Shown here one piece after another: positions 7,232 to 16,419 of a stretch of DNA of 36,155 nt; within the stretch, counting starts at the first letter, position 1, and the number at the start of each line of letters is the position of its first letter. The notes under the pieces are model-generated. The model was given only the letters and a program-made list of their open reading frames with translations. It did no database searches and was not told where the DNA came from. Position numbers and translations under genes: made by a program. The stretch is from an uncultured Paracoccaceae bacterium (GTDB taxonomy: Bacteria > Pseudomonadota > Alphaproteobacteria > Rhodobacterales > Rhodobacteraceae), in assembly GCA_951812305.1 (NCBI GenBank), contig CATOSB010000028.1:1-36155 (forward strand), read 5' to 3'.

Positions 7232-8400
7232 TACCAAGGGTGCTTCAAAATGACTCAGCTATGGATTTTGGGTACCGCCTGAGGTGCTGAGGTGATTCAA
7301 GATTGGCAAAGGAGACCACCGATGCCAGCCAGGATACCGATGCGAGCCGATTTTACCGCCAATGATCTGCGCAAGCTTGCCGCAGAGAGTTCTGATGCCC
7401 GGCAGAGCCGACGGCTTTTGTCGCTTGCCGCTATCGCCGATGGCATGTCGCGTGGGGCTGCGGCCCGCATTGGCGGGATGGACCGGCAAACGCTCAGGGA
7501 CTGGGTGCTCCGTTTCAACGCTGATGGTCCAGCGGGGCTGCTGGATCGGCAGCGAGGAGGCTCGCGATCCCGCCTTGACAATGCGCAACTGGATGAACTG
7601 GCGGCTCTTGTCGAGACCGGTCCTGATCCTGAAAAGGACGGTGTCGTCCGCTGGCGGCGGGTCGATTTGAAGAATGTGATCAAGGCGCGTTTTGGCGTCG
7701 ACTATCACGAGCGCCATGTGGGGCAGATTCTGCACAATCTGGGCTTTTCCCACATCAGCGCACGCCCTCAGCACCCGGGGCAGGACGTGCAGGTCATTGA
7801 GGATTTCAAAAAAACTTCGGCGACAATCTGAAGGAGACGCTTCAGGGGGTGCCGCCGGACAAACCCGTCGAAATCTGGTTCCAGGACGAGATGCGTCTCG
7901 GTCAGAAGAACACCCGCGTCCGCCAGTGGGCACGCAAGGGCACACGGCCCCGCCAGCCCGCCGATCAGCGTTACCAAAATGCGTATCTTTTTGGCGCCAT
8001 CTGCCCCGAACGCGGCACCGGCGCGGCGATCATGATGCCAGCAGCCGACACCTATGCGATGCAGCGCCACCTGGAAGAAATCAGCAAAATTGTCTCCGAT
8101 GGCGCCCACGCCGTCATCCTCATGGACCAAGCCGGCTGGCACACGACATCCGCTCTGGAAATCCCGCAAAACCTGTCGCTCATGTTTCTGCCGCCCAAAT
8201 CACCAGAGCTGAATCCAACCGAAAACATTTGGCAATATCTCCGCCAGACATGGCTCGCAAACCGGACGTTCGACACATATGACGCGATTCTCGACGCGGG
8301 GTGCGAGGCCTGGAACAACCTCATCGCAAGACCGCAAACCATCACATCCATCGCAAGCCGCAACTGGGCGAAAGTCGGTCAGATTGAATAACCCTTGGTA
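7232..8400 (+). mobile_element. IS630-A, IS630-family element
   Basis: The ends are TACCAAGGGT and ACCCTTGGTA. The flanks are TCA (7229-7231) and TCA (8401-8403), so the duplication could be a 3-base TNA rather than the usual TA. The transposase is in two frames joined at an A7 run. The element lies in the promoter region of the broken tyrosine recombinase. Confidence 0.85.
7322..8391 (+). CDS. IS630-family transposase in two overlapping frames (copy A)
   Basis: The first frame (ATG 7322, AAAGGAGA upstream, stop 7831) encodes the helix-turn-helix half with MDRQTLRDWVLRFNADGPAG. The second frame, to 8391, encodes the DDE half: FQDEMRLG, LMDQAGWH and ELNPTENIW supply the D, D and E. The shift is -1 at a run of seven A followed by C (7808-7815), which would join FKK to NFGDNLKE. 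The related IS630-C has eight A there and one open frame. Either this copy has lost one A, or the full protein is made by ribosomal or transcriptional slippage. Confidence 0.85.
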
Positions 8401-8511
8401 TCAGTCTCAATATTACAGTTTGGATAAGGCATTGAAATCACATGATACGCAGTCTCAAAAACCCCGGCGTTTCGACAACAGTCTCAAAAATAGTAAATTT
8501 GTGGGGAAATT

Positions 8512-9401
8512 GTGGACTCTGAGCACGAGAAATCGACGTCCGCGCACCCTCTTGCGTCCAATGGTGCTGAGGTCGATGAGAGAGGTCAAGAACAAACTCA
8601 TGCGATCGCCCTGCCCGCGCATGCCGAGGGCCACGCAGGCCTTGCGGGATTCGGCACGCTCGACCGGCTTGTGGACACCGCGCGGGACTATGCCAAGGCC
8701 TCAACGGCAGAGAATACCAACAAGGCCTATGCCGCCGATTGGAAGCACTTCGCGGGCTGGTGCCGCCGCCATGGGACGGACCCGCTCGGCGGGCAGGCCC
8801 CCTGTCCCGACCCGCAGCTCATTGGCCTCTATCTGACGGAGCTTGCTGCGCCGACGGACAAGGCCCCTGCCCTGTCCGTTTCGACCATCGAGCGCCGCCT
8901 CTCCGGCCTTGCCTGGAACTACGCGCAGCGGGGCTTTGCGCTCGACCGCAAGGACCGCCACATCGCCGCTGTGTTGGCGGGCATCAAGCGCAAGCACGCA
9001 CGCCCGCCGGTGCAAAAAGCCGCCGTTGGAGCCGAGGATATCCTGGCGATGGTCGCCACCCTGCCCTTCGATCTGCGCGGCTTGCGCGACCGGGCCATCC
9101 TGCTGGTTGGCTATGCCGGCGGTCTAAGGCGTAGTGAAATCGTAAGCCTTGATGCGCATCGCGATGACACGATCGAGGCTGGAGGATGGGTCGAGATCAC
9201 CGACGATGGCGCGCTTCTGACGCTGCGTGGCAAGACCGGCTGGCGCGAAGTTGCGATTGGCCGGGGATCCTCGGACGCAACCTGGACCACTGGCTGCACT
9301 TTGCCAGGATCGACTATGGTCCGATTTTTGTGCGCACCTCGCGGGACGGTAAAAAAGCCTTGGAGGCGCGGTTGAACGACAAACACGTCGCCCGCCTGAT
9401 C
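8512..9401 (+). pseudogene. Tyrosine recombinase/integrase, frameshifted and truncated
   Basis: From a GTG at 8512 (GGGGAAATT upstream) the frame encodes an N-terminal SAM-like core-binding domain (STAENTNKAYAADWKHFAGW) and the start of the catalytic domain, including the first Arg box (YAGGLRRSEIVSLD). Near 9278 an apparent deletion of about 14-17 bases shifts the frame; the homologous sequence resumes as LDHWLHFARIDYGPIFVRTS in another frame. At 9401 the gene is cut by IS110-1, so the H-x-x-R box and the catalytic Tyr are missing. The gene is certainly inactive. It probably once acted on sites near its promoter. Confidence 0.85.
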
Positions 9402-9686
9402 GGCCTGGCTGGCCCGAAGCTGCATGTGTGGACGCCTCCTGGAACGCAAGCAGAATCTTTAAGTGATTTTGGGAAATGCGGTCGAGTTCCTACGTGTGTC
9501 CGGCCTCTGATTGCGACGCTCTTGTTCGCGGGCCCTTATGGATAGTTCGAAGATCGGGTCCAAATCATATTTGCGGGGTTTCAACTCCACACAGCTTCCC
9601 TGGTTTTCCCAATCCCGTCATTCTCGACTGTTCGCCCATAATCCTCCGCTAAGATCTACCGCATTCCGGCTGACAGCTGGCTTTCC
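9402..9686 (-). ncRNA. Candidate bridge-RNA-encoding non-coding end of IS110-1
   Basis: This 285-base stretch follows the transposase gene inside the element and is almost identical in the second copy. IS110-family elements encode a bridge RNA in a non-coding end that guides target choice; in the IS1111 group it lies downstream of the transposase, as here. I could not fold it, so the RNA itself is an inference from position and conservation. Confidence 0.4.
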
Positions 9687-10712
9687 TCAGGCCGCCAACT
9701 GAACTCGATATACATCCTCGTTTTTCATCACAGCCCAAGCCATCCGGGCCATCTTGTTTGCCAGCGCGATGGCCACCAGCAGTTTGGGTTTGCGTTTCAG
9801 CATCCGGTCGAGCCACGAACCATCGGGTGCGCCACCTTTTCGTTCATTGGATTGGATGACGGACATTGCTCCAGGGATGAGTAATCTTCTGATATCTTTC
9901 TGGCCCATCTTCGACGTTCGCCCCAGCCGGGTTTTCCCGCCTGTTGAATTCTGTTTTGGCGTCAGGCCTGCCCAAGCGGCAAAATCCCGCCCCTTGCGAA
10001 AACTCTCACGTGGGGGTGCGAGAGATGATATTGCCATGGCGCACATGGGCCCGATTCCAGGTATGGTCATCAACCGCTGCGCATTCTCATCCATTCGGGC
10101 CGCGGCTTCGATCCGGGATGTCAGGTCATCAATCTGCCAATCCAGAATGCTCAAGTGATCGAAGAGCCGGATGCACACATTGCGCATTATCAACGGGAGT
10201 TCGGTGGTTTCGTCGTCGATAACCATAGCTTCGAGTTTTCTGATGTGGGACGGGCCCTGAGCTGCCACAATCCCATACTCGCCTAGATGACCGCGTAGTG
10301 TATTGATGACCTGCGTGCGTTGACCGACAAACAATTCTCGCGTTTTCAATAGCATGGATCGGGATTGCTGTTCCGCCGATTTCACGGCGACAAATCTCAT
10401 CCCGGCGCGCGCTGCGGCCTCCGCAATTGCTTCGGCATCAGCCATATCGTTCTTCTGTCGCTTCCTGAATGGCTTGACATATTGCGGAGGGATCAATCGA
10501 ACCTCATGTCCGAGCCGTTCGATCTCGCGGCCCCAGTGATGGGAACTGGCGCAAGCCTCCATCGCAACAAGGCAACATGTTTGCGCCGACAGAAAATCCA
10601 GAACACACCCGCGCCGGATTTTGCGGCGGAATACGGTAGACCCATCTGCGGTAGCTCCATGAAACTGAAACACATTCTTGGCAATATCGATCCCGATTAT
10701 GCTAACTTCCAT
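9687..10712 (-). CDS. IS110-family transposase (copy 1)
   Basis: The 341-residue protein has the N-terminal RuvC-like DEDD domain: IGIDIAKN supplies the first Asp, VAMEACASSHHW the Glu, and KNDMADAEAIAEAA the paired Asp residues. The C-terminal Transposase_20 domain follows (MTIPGIGPMCAMAISSL, then GRDFAAWAGLTPKQNSTGGK), with a Ser in PGAMSVI as the candidate catalytic serine. The length is normal and there is no frameshift, so it is probably functional. The start ATG at 10712 lies only 13 bases from the element edge. Confidence 0.95.
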   Translation of the reverse strand: MEVSIIGIDIAKNVFQFHGATADGSTVFRRKIRRGCVLDFLSAQTCCLVAMEACASSHHWGREIERLGHEVRLIPPQYVKPFRKRQKNDMADAEAIAEAAARAGMRFVAVKSAEQQSRSMLLKTRELFVGQRTQVINTLRGHLGEYGIVAAQGPSHIRKLEAMVIDDETTELPLIMRNVCIRLFDHLSILDWQIDDLTSRIEAAARMDENAQRLMTIPGIGPMCAMAISSLAPPRESFRKGRDFAAWAGLTPKQNSTGGKTRLGRTSKMGQKDIRRLLIPGAMSVIQSNERKGGAPDGSWLDRMLKRKPKLLVAIALANKMARMAWAVMKNEDVYRVQLAA

Positions 10713-10725
10713 CTTGGACGTCTCC

Positions 10726-11824
10726 GGCGTTGTTGCACGGAAGCTCTGGAGCTCGGAACGCGCCCTACCCGAGACGGAATTCAGGCGGTGCGTTCGAAAC
10801 GTGGCTGGCCAAGCCCGGTCATTCGGTTGAGAATCTGCACGCCAATCCTGGCTTCCGATTTCTGGTTTTCGAAGTCGCGCGACTTTAGCCTGGGCCCAAT
10901 AACCGCCTTCCAGCGGCCCATGAGAGTTTCACCCCGGCTGCGTTGATTGTAGCCAGTGGCTTTCTGCCAGGCCATCCGCCCGCGGGCTGCGATCTCGGCG
11001 ATATGGCAGTCTCGTGCCGTCAGATTGTGGGGCGCATTGGGGCTCACAACCGCGTTTTTGGGAGGTGGGATCGTCACCTTGATCATCGGTCCGAACCGAG
11101 CGGCAAGTAAATCGGATGTTGGTTCTCCGTCGTATGCTCCATCTGCGAGGAACCAATCAACCGGACCGTCGACCTGATCCAGGAGATCTGGCAGCACCGT
11201 CGGATCGCCGACGTCATCCGTGGTGAGATCAGAACAGACGATCTCCCCGCTGACAAGATCAAGACCGAGGTGGAGCTTGCGCCAGGAGCGCCTTTTACGC
11301 TTGATTTTGTGCTTTTCTTCAAGCCACTCGCCCGCGCCGAAGATCTTAAGACCTGTACTGTCCACTGCCAAATGGATCGCCGCCCGGCCATCGATCCCTG
11401 GCTTTGCAGGTAACGTCAGGCCGCTGCCCCGCCGCGACAAGGTGGAGAAATCAGGTACCGCGATTTCGACACAGAGCAGCTTTGCAATCGAACGCATCAA
11501 GCCTTGCGTCTGGCGTAATGGTTGGCGGAATACCATGCCCGGCGTCAGGCACATCTCAATCGCCAGATCCGAATATTTGCGCTGCCCGCCACGGGTAGTA
11601 CGCCGAGGCGCAGCCCATGAACTCATTGCATCCTCACTAATCCAGATCGTCAGATCACCGCGCTGACGAAGCGCTTCGTTGTATTCAGCCCAATTGGCCA
11701 CGCGATACTTCTGTTTCGGGATCTTATCTCGACGATCTGCGTTGAATTTGTGCGGCATCTACAACATCCTCAAGGAAACAAAACGCATCGATATCAGAAG
11801 GCGGGTGATCTATGCAACAACGCC
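10726..11824 (-). mobile_element. IS5-family element (1099 bp)
   Basis: The ends are GGCGTTGTTGCA and its inverted copy TGCAACAACGCC, close to the IS903-like end GGCTTTGTTGCA. The left flank is the edge of IS110-1, and the right flank is the PIN locus, now separated by IS4. No target duplication connects the flanks, which suggests a deletion or recombination after insertion. Confidence 0.85.
10781..11758 (-). CDS. IS5-family transposase
   Basis: This 325-residue DDE transposase begins MPHKFNADRRDKIPKQKYRV. It has AVDSTGLKIFG (first Asp), FLADGAYDGEP (second Asp) and the signature YNQRSRGETLMGRWK (YREK box with the Glu). The GGQRKYSDLAIEMCL segment is typical of the IS5/IS903 type. It is full length, without a frameshift, and likely functional. 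Confidence 0.93.
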   Translation of the reverse strand: MPHKFNADRRDKIPKQKYRVANWAEYNEALRQRGDLTIWISEDAMSSWAAPRRTTRGGQRKYSDLAIEMCLTPGMVFRQPLRQTQGLMRSIAKLLCVEIAVPDFSTLSRRGSGLTLPAKPGIDGRAAIHLAVDSTGLKIFGAGEWLEEKHKIKRKRRSWRKLHLGLDLVSGEIVCSDLTTDDVGDPTVLPDLLDQVDGPVDWFLADGAYDGEPTSDLLAARFGPMIKVTIPPPKNAVVSPNAPHNLTARDCHIAEIAARGRMAWQKATGYNQRSRGETLMGRWKAVIGPRLKSRDFENQKSEARIGVQILNRMTGLGQPRFERTA

Positions 11825-11833
11825 CCTGAAAAG

Positions 11834-13023
11834 CTTACCACCCTTCAAAATTTCCGGATCTGATTTGACGTTTGTCTGATCTGTGTGATTCAAGGAGTCT
11901 CCACTGCTGACATTGGAGGCTGGTTTGTTGGGAAATGTTTGTTTTTCAGAGCTTTATTCGAAGGTTGAGGCGGATTTTCAGGACCGCTTGCTCGGGTATC
12001 ACAAGTCGCGCCGGGAGGGATTGTGCATCATAGCAAGCGTGATTTTGAACACGCGCAGCGTCAATCTGATGGAAAATGCGGCTGCTCTGCCCCGCGATAT
12101 CGGCTCTGTGGACCACCGCTATCAATACATTTCGCGGGTTCTGGGCAATCCTCACATCGATACTGATGAGATCATGCAGGCCTATGTTGGTGAAATTTTC
12201 CGCCGCCAGTGTGAGGCCGGAGAAACGATTGTGGTGGCCCTTGATCAAAGCAAGCTCAACGAAGGGCATGAGGTTTTGATGTTATCGGTGCGGATGCGGG
12301 ATCGGGCCCTCCCGGTCGCCTGGCGTGTACGCCAGACCAAAGGGCCGATTGGATGGCGCGTGCAACATGAGCTTTTGGAAGCAGTCCGCCCATGGCTCCC
12401 GGCGGATGCGCGTGTGTTGCTGGCGGGAGATCGGTTTTATGGAACCGCCCGATTGGTCGCATGGTGCCAGGAGGCTGGATGGGACTACCGGCTGCGCATG
12501 AAGGGAAATATCACACTGCAACATCAGGGTGGCGAGATGATGACGCGCGAAATTGCCCAACTGATGCCCGAAGGGCTTGTAAACGCTGAGCTTTACGGAA
12601 CGGGCGTCTTTAGCAACATTGGAGTGCTTCACGAAGAGGGGCACAAAGAGCCTTGGATTATTGCCATGAATGCAGCACCGTCCGAGTACAAGGTGCTCGA
12701 TTATGGAATGCGTTGGGGAATTGAAGCCATGTTCTCCGACTTCAAAACCCGGGGCTTTGAAATTACTCAAAGCCAGATCAAAAAGCCGGATCGATTGGCC
12801 CGCCTCATTTTGGTGCTGGCAATCGCCATGTACTGGGCTGTTTCAACCGGAGCAAACGAAGAGCACCACGTCGCAACACGCGGCGAAAAAAGGGGATTCG
12901 AAAAGCCCGAAGGTCCTTATGCTCTCTCTTCAAGACAGGCCTTCGTGCTATCCGACGATGCCTCGCAGGTTATGCCAAAATCCCCAAGCTCTGGGATGTC
13001 TGGCTAAATTGAAGGGTGGTAAG
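11834..13023 (+). mobile_element. IS4-family element (1190 bp)
   Basis: Perfect 10-base ends CTTACCACCC and GGGTGGTAAG, flanked by the 9-base duplication CCTGAAAAG at 11825-11833 and 13024-13032. It inserted directly at the right edge of the IS5 element, which puts it only a few bases upstream of the PIN-domain reading frame. Confidence 0.92.
11913..13007 (+). CDS. IS4-family transposase, C-terminus probably frameshifted
   Basis: The protein of about 360 residues carries VALDQSK (first Asp), LLAGDRFYG (second Asp) and YGMRWGIEAMFSDFK, the Y-R-E-K signature of IS4 transposases. No ATG is present at the start; the frame opens with TTG codons near 11913-11928, so the exact start is uncertain. 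After the A6 run at 12886-12891 the frame loses the expected ending. The usual IS4-like tail (SLFKTGLRAIRRCLAGYAK) lies in the -1 frame and ends at 13012. This is a mutation or a slippage site; the catalytic core precedes it. Confidence 0.85.
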   Translation: MEAGLLGNVCFSELYSKVEADFQDRLLGYHKSRREGLCIIASVILNTRSVNLMENAAALPRDIGSVDHRYQYISRVLGNPHIDTDEIMQAYVGEIFRRQCEAGETIVVALDQSKLNEGHEVLMLSVRMRDRALPVAWRVRQTKGPIGWRVQHELLEAVRPWLPADARVLLAGDRFYGTARLVAWCQEAGWDYRLRMKGNITLQHQGGEMMTREIAQLMPEGLVNAELYGTGVFSNIGVLHEEGHKEPWIIAMNAAPSEYKVLDYGMRWGIEAMFSDFKTRGFEITQSQIKKPDRLARLILVLAIAMYWAVSTGANEEHHVATRGEKRGFEKPEGPYALSSRQAFVLSDDASQVMPKSPSSGMSG

Positions 13024-13214
13024 CCTGAAAAGAGAGAATTTTGGAACACCTTTATGTTGCCGACACCAATCTGTTCTTTGAGGCCAAGCGGTTAGAAGAC
13101 CTGCCTTGGGATGAACTCGGCGTAGATCCCATTGTCGTTGCGCTTACCAAGCCTGTGCAGGCGGAGATTGACCGCCACAAAAAAGGCGGCGGTCGCACCC
13201 GTAAGCGCGCCCTA

Positions 13215-14449
13215 GTCCCCTGATTCACCCAATTTGCGGGTAAAGCTGTGAGAGTTTGTTTCTGGCATCCGTAGCCGTGAAGTGCCATTTAACCTTGGCT
13301 TTCTCGGCATTCCGCGTTGCTGTCCAAGCGTAGACTTCGGTTTCCAAGGATGCCTTGTCAGGAATACGCCGGTCGAGGCATTGCCGAGACAAAACGCTGA
13401 GTTCGCATTCAGCAATGTTCAGCCAAGACCCGTGTTTCGGCGTGTAGTGCCACTCGAAACGCTCCGCGATACGGCGGGCTTCGGTGGGAGGAAATGCCTC
13501 GTACAGTGAGGCCGGCTTGTGGGTGTTGAGGTTATCTTGCACAAGCGTGATCTTTTCGGCGCTCGGGAAGTACACATCAGCCAGATCACGAAGCACATGG
13601 GCGTAATCAATGGCGGTACGCTGGTCACGGACAGCGAGATGACGCCAACCGACAAGCGGTGCGAACAGCATAAACAAGCTGGCCACCCCATTGCGTTCGT
13701 ATTCATAGTCAGACCGCGCTGATTGCCCCGGCCGCGCAGGGATCGGGGTGCGTGTTTCTTTGGTCAGTTGCCTGGATGTTTCGTCGAGACAGACCAGCGG
13801 TCGGTTCGGGTCCTGCGGGCGGGTGTAGACATCAAGCACGTCCTCCATCGCGGCGACAAAGGCTGCATTGGCCTTGGGCGGGATCACCCAATAGCGGCTT
13901 TGGTGCGGTTTGAGCGCGTTTTTTTGAGCACCCGCTGGATGGTCGTGTCGCTGGTGGTTTCGACAATCCCCAGTTCAACCACGCGCTTTTCCAACAAACG
14001 CAGCGACCAGCGGGCATAGCCTTGCGGAGGCTCAGAGCAGGCAAGGGCGATCAACCTTGCCTCCGCTTCCCCATCAAATATGCGCGAAGGTGCGGTGGAC
14101 CTTTTCTTTCGCGACAGGGCCGCCTCTAACCCTTCCTCTACGAGTTGTCGGCGGGTCCGCAGAACTGTCGAGGAGCTTGTCTCCAGAGCCTCGGCGATCC
14201 GCGCATCAGCCCAACCAGGGCCTTCCGCCGACACATCCGCTTTAAGCAATATCCGCGCCTTCAAAAGCCGATACGCAACACCGATACCCTTGCAGATCAT
14301 TTTCTCCAACTCTGCGCGCTCTTCGCTCGATAGTCGAACCACAAACTTCGCATCAGGACCACGTTTGCCCATCTCTCACACCTCCCAGCTTTTGCCAGGA
14401 CAGAGATTCAGAGAAAACAAACCGTGTCAAATCATGCGAAACAGGGGAC
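13215..14449 (-). mobile_element. IS630-B, IS630-family element (1235 bp)
   Basis: The ends are GTCCCCTG and CAGGGGAC, flanked by TA at 13213-13214 and 14450-14451, the classic IS630 target duplication. Removing the element and one TA restores the PIN gene as CGC GCC CTA GAT ATG in frame, so the boundaries are exact. Confidence 0.93.
13225..14372 (-). CDS. IS630-family transposase in two overlapping frames (copy B)
   Basis: The first frame (ATG 14372, GGGAGG upstream, stop at 13884) gives the helix-turn-helix half (WADARIAEALETSSSTVLRT). The second frame, down to 13225, gives the DDE half: CLDETSRQL, LVQDNLNTHK and WLNIAECELS. They join by a -1 shift at seven A followed by C (T7 on the plus strand, 13919-13925), yielding LKKNALKPHQSRYWVIPP. 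The position matches that in IS630-A, although the two elements are only distantly alike. That favours a functional slip site over chance mutation. Confidence 0.87.
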
Positions 14450-15892
14450 TAGATATGTTTGGACGAGTACGCGCCATGCTGGAAAACGGATTGACGGAGA
14501 CGATTATCCGAGAAGCCGGACCGCGTGTCATACTGCGAACGATGGTCCACGCGCGTCCTGACCCCGATCAGGCAGATATGCTGGACTACGACTTGGCAGA
14601 TGATCGGATCGTCGGCGTCGTCTCTGCGCTTTCTAATTCAGACGGTTATGCGTCAGTTTCCGTGATGACCGACGACGGCGGAGTGGCGATGACGGCGTCC
14701 GGTTTAGGTCTCCGCTTTCAACTCATTAATGAGAGCTGGAAACGCGAAGCTGTTTTGTCCGACAAAGACAAACAGATTGCTGACCTAAAAAAGGATATTG
14801 CCGCTTATCGGGCGCATGAACCGATCATCGAAGTCGACGACGCCACAGATGCCGAGGTATCTGCACACGTAGTTAGACGAGTCCCAACCGCACTCACGCG
14901 GAAAGACATCGACGCGATTATTCAACGCCTTGAGTTGACACATCCGAAGGTGACCAACTTTTCCGCGCCGGAGTCATCGGTCGATGAGGACGGAACTCAG
15001 ATATCCTACATCGCCCCCAATTCAGAAGATGTAAGCACCTACACAGATAGTGCCTATCCTGACTGGATCGCGAAATGTCGAACAGACCTTGAGCGGCTTC
15101 ATGTAGGACGAGAGCAAAACGAAAAACCCGTGACAGTTACGTTTGCATTGAAAAACGCGGGGACCCGCCCAGCTTCCAAGCTGCGTATTTCATTTGAGGC
15201 ACTGGGTGAAATCTTGTTGCTTCGACGGGCTAGTGCTGACGAAGACTTGGATCGGTCTGAGGATGGCCCTGCGGTGACACGACTGCCAAAGCCGCCAGCG
15301 GCACCTCAGGTGCAAAGAATCGTAAAACCGCCACCCAAACCGCAAACGTCACGCACTACTGACATCGCTGAATTGGCAAGGTCCACTGGCTCCAGGCTAC
15401 GTGTCGGTGACCTCGGCCTGACGATTCCGGGATCAGCTCTAGGCAGTCTAGCGGGTGCCAACTCTGTGTTGGGCGACCTTCACCAATCAGGAGTCTTTGG
15501 TGAATTGGCGCGTAGTCAATCTGCGATCCAAGAAGCGCTCGGTTTTCACCGACAGCATGAGAATCTGCGGGACCAGATGGGACTGAGCCATCTCGACGCG
15601 ATAGTCCCTCATACGACGCACGACTTTTCTGATATTTTGGTGAAGCGCCCATTTGTCCCACCAAAGCACGATCCGGAAGGCTTTTACTTCGACGATTGGG
15701 AGCCTGAAATAGCGGTGAAGTCTGGCGCTTTGACTTGTGATTTGTTTCGGCATCAAGGAACCGAAGAGTTTTTTGTCGTCGAAGTCGTGTTACCACACGA
15801 AGGTGACGTCAGCGGAGCCATTTTCTGCCGGGTGCAAGCCGAGAACTTAACCAAACCCCGATTCTGGATAAGACGTTGGCGTCACCAGTGCA

Positions 15893-16333
15893 CTACTCGA
15901 CAGAATTTTTTCGTAGTTTTTTGATTCGTTTTTTACGATACTCGTTGACCCTTTTTCGCAGAGGGTTGCGATGAGGGATTTCCACCATTGTTATGGAAAT
16001 GATCCTCGGTTCTCTCAAAGCCTCATTTGGCTCCAGTTCAACGGCAATTCCGCCAAACTCTCCAAGAAATAGAACATTTGAAACGGTTTCGTGATCTGCT
16101 TTGAATGTATCAGGGTCATTTTTCCGTACGTGTTTCGGGATGATCACCTGAAAGGGAGTGGCAGCCATCAGATCGAGCACAAGTGTCATGGTTCTTTTAG
16201 GGAGCGCAGCCAGTTCATTGAGCTTATCCGTGAGGGCGTAGAAACGGTTGGGGTCCTCTTCCATCATGTCGAACATGAGGTCCCGGATCTTCTCATAAGC
16301 GAGATCTTCGTTGATTGGGAAGTTGTTCTCCAT
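15893..16333 (-). CDS. Unknown passenger protein of the IS982 element (146 aa)
   Basis: The frame is open, starts at ATG 16333 and is divergent from the transposase gene. The protein is well balanced in composition: an acidic helical start (NEDLAYEKIRDLMFDMMEED), a middle with two hydrophobic stretches (RTMTLVLDLMAATPFQVIIP, then VSNVLFLGEFGGIAVELEP), and a strongly basic tail (NEYRKKRIKKLRKNS). I recognise no family. The second IS982 copy has the same gene with three base differences, only one changing a residue (Phe to Leu), which hints at constraint. A longer start at 16459 would overlap the transposase start. Accessory, regulatory or nucleic-acid-binding roles are guesses. Confidence 0.6.
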   Translation of the reverse strand: MENNFPINEDLAYEKIRDLMFDMMEEDPNRFYALTDKLNELAALPKRTMTLVLDLMAATPFQVIIPKHVRKNDPDTFKADHETVSNVLFLGEFGGIAVELEPNEALREPRIISITMVEIPHRNPLRKRVNEYRKKRIKKLRKNSVE

Positions 16334-16419
16334 GGCGCGCACCTTTTGCCCCGTGTTGACCAGCCTGAATGCCCCCGTGATTAGTATGGGGTGAGAGGGG
16401 TTTCCAGGTACGTTGCCCC

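Larger units (their letters stand above)
9402..10725 (-). mobile_element. IS110-1, IS110/IS1111-family element
   Basis: The boundaries come from comparing two copies: similarity with IS110-2 begins at 9402 (25357 there) and ends at 10725 (27852). There are no obvious terminal inverted repeats, as usual for the family. The element consists of one transposase gene and a 285-base non-coding segment on the 3' side of it. It cut the tyrosine recombinase on the left; its right edge abuts IS5. Confidence 0.85.

Noticed and set aside
9186..9545. 119-codon frame spanning the recombinase remnant and the IS110-1 edge
   Set aside because: It is a fusion of out-of-frame recombinase sequence with the non-coding end of the IS; the second half reappears in IS110-2 with a different start.
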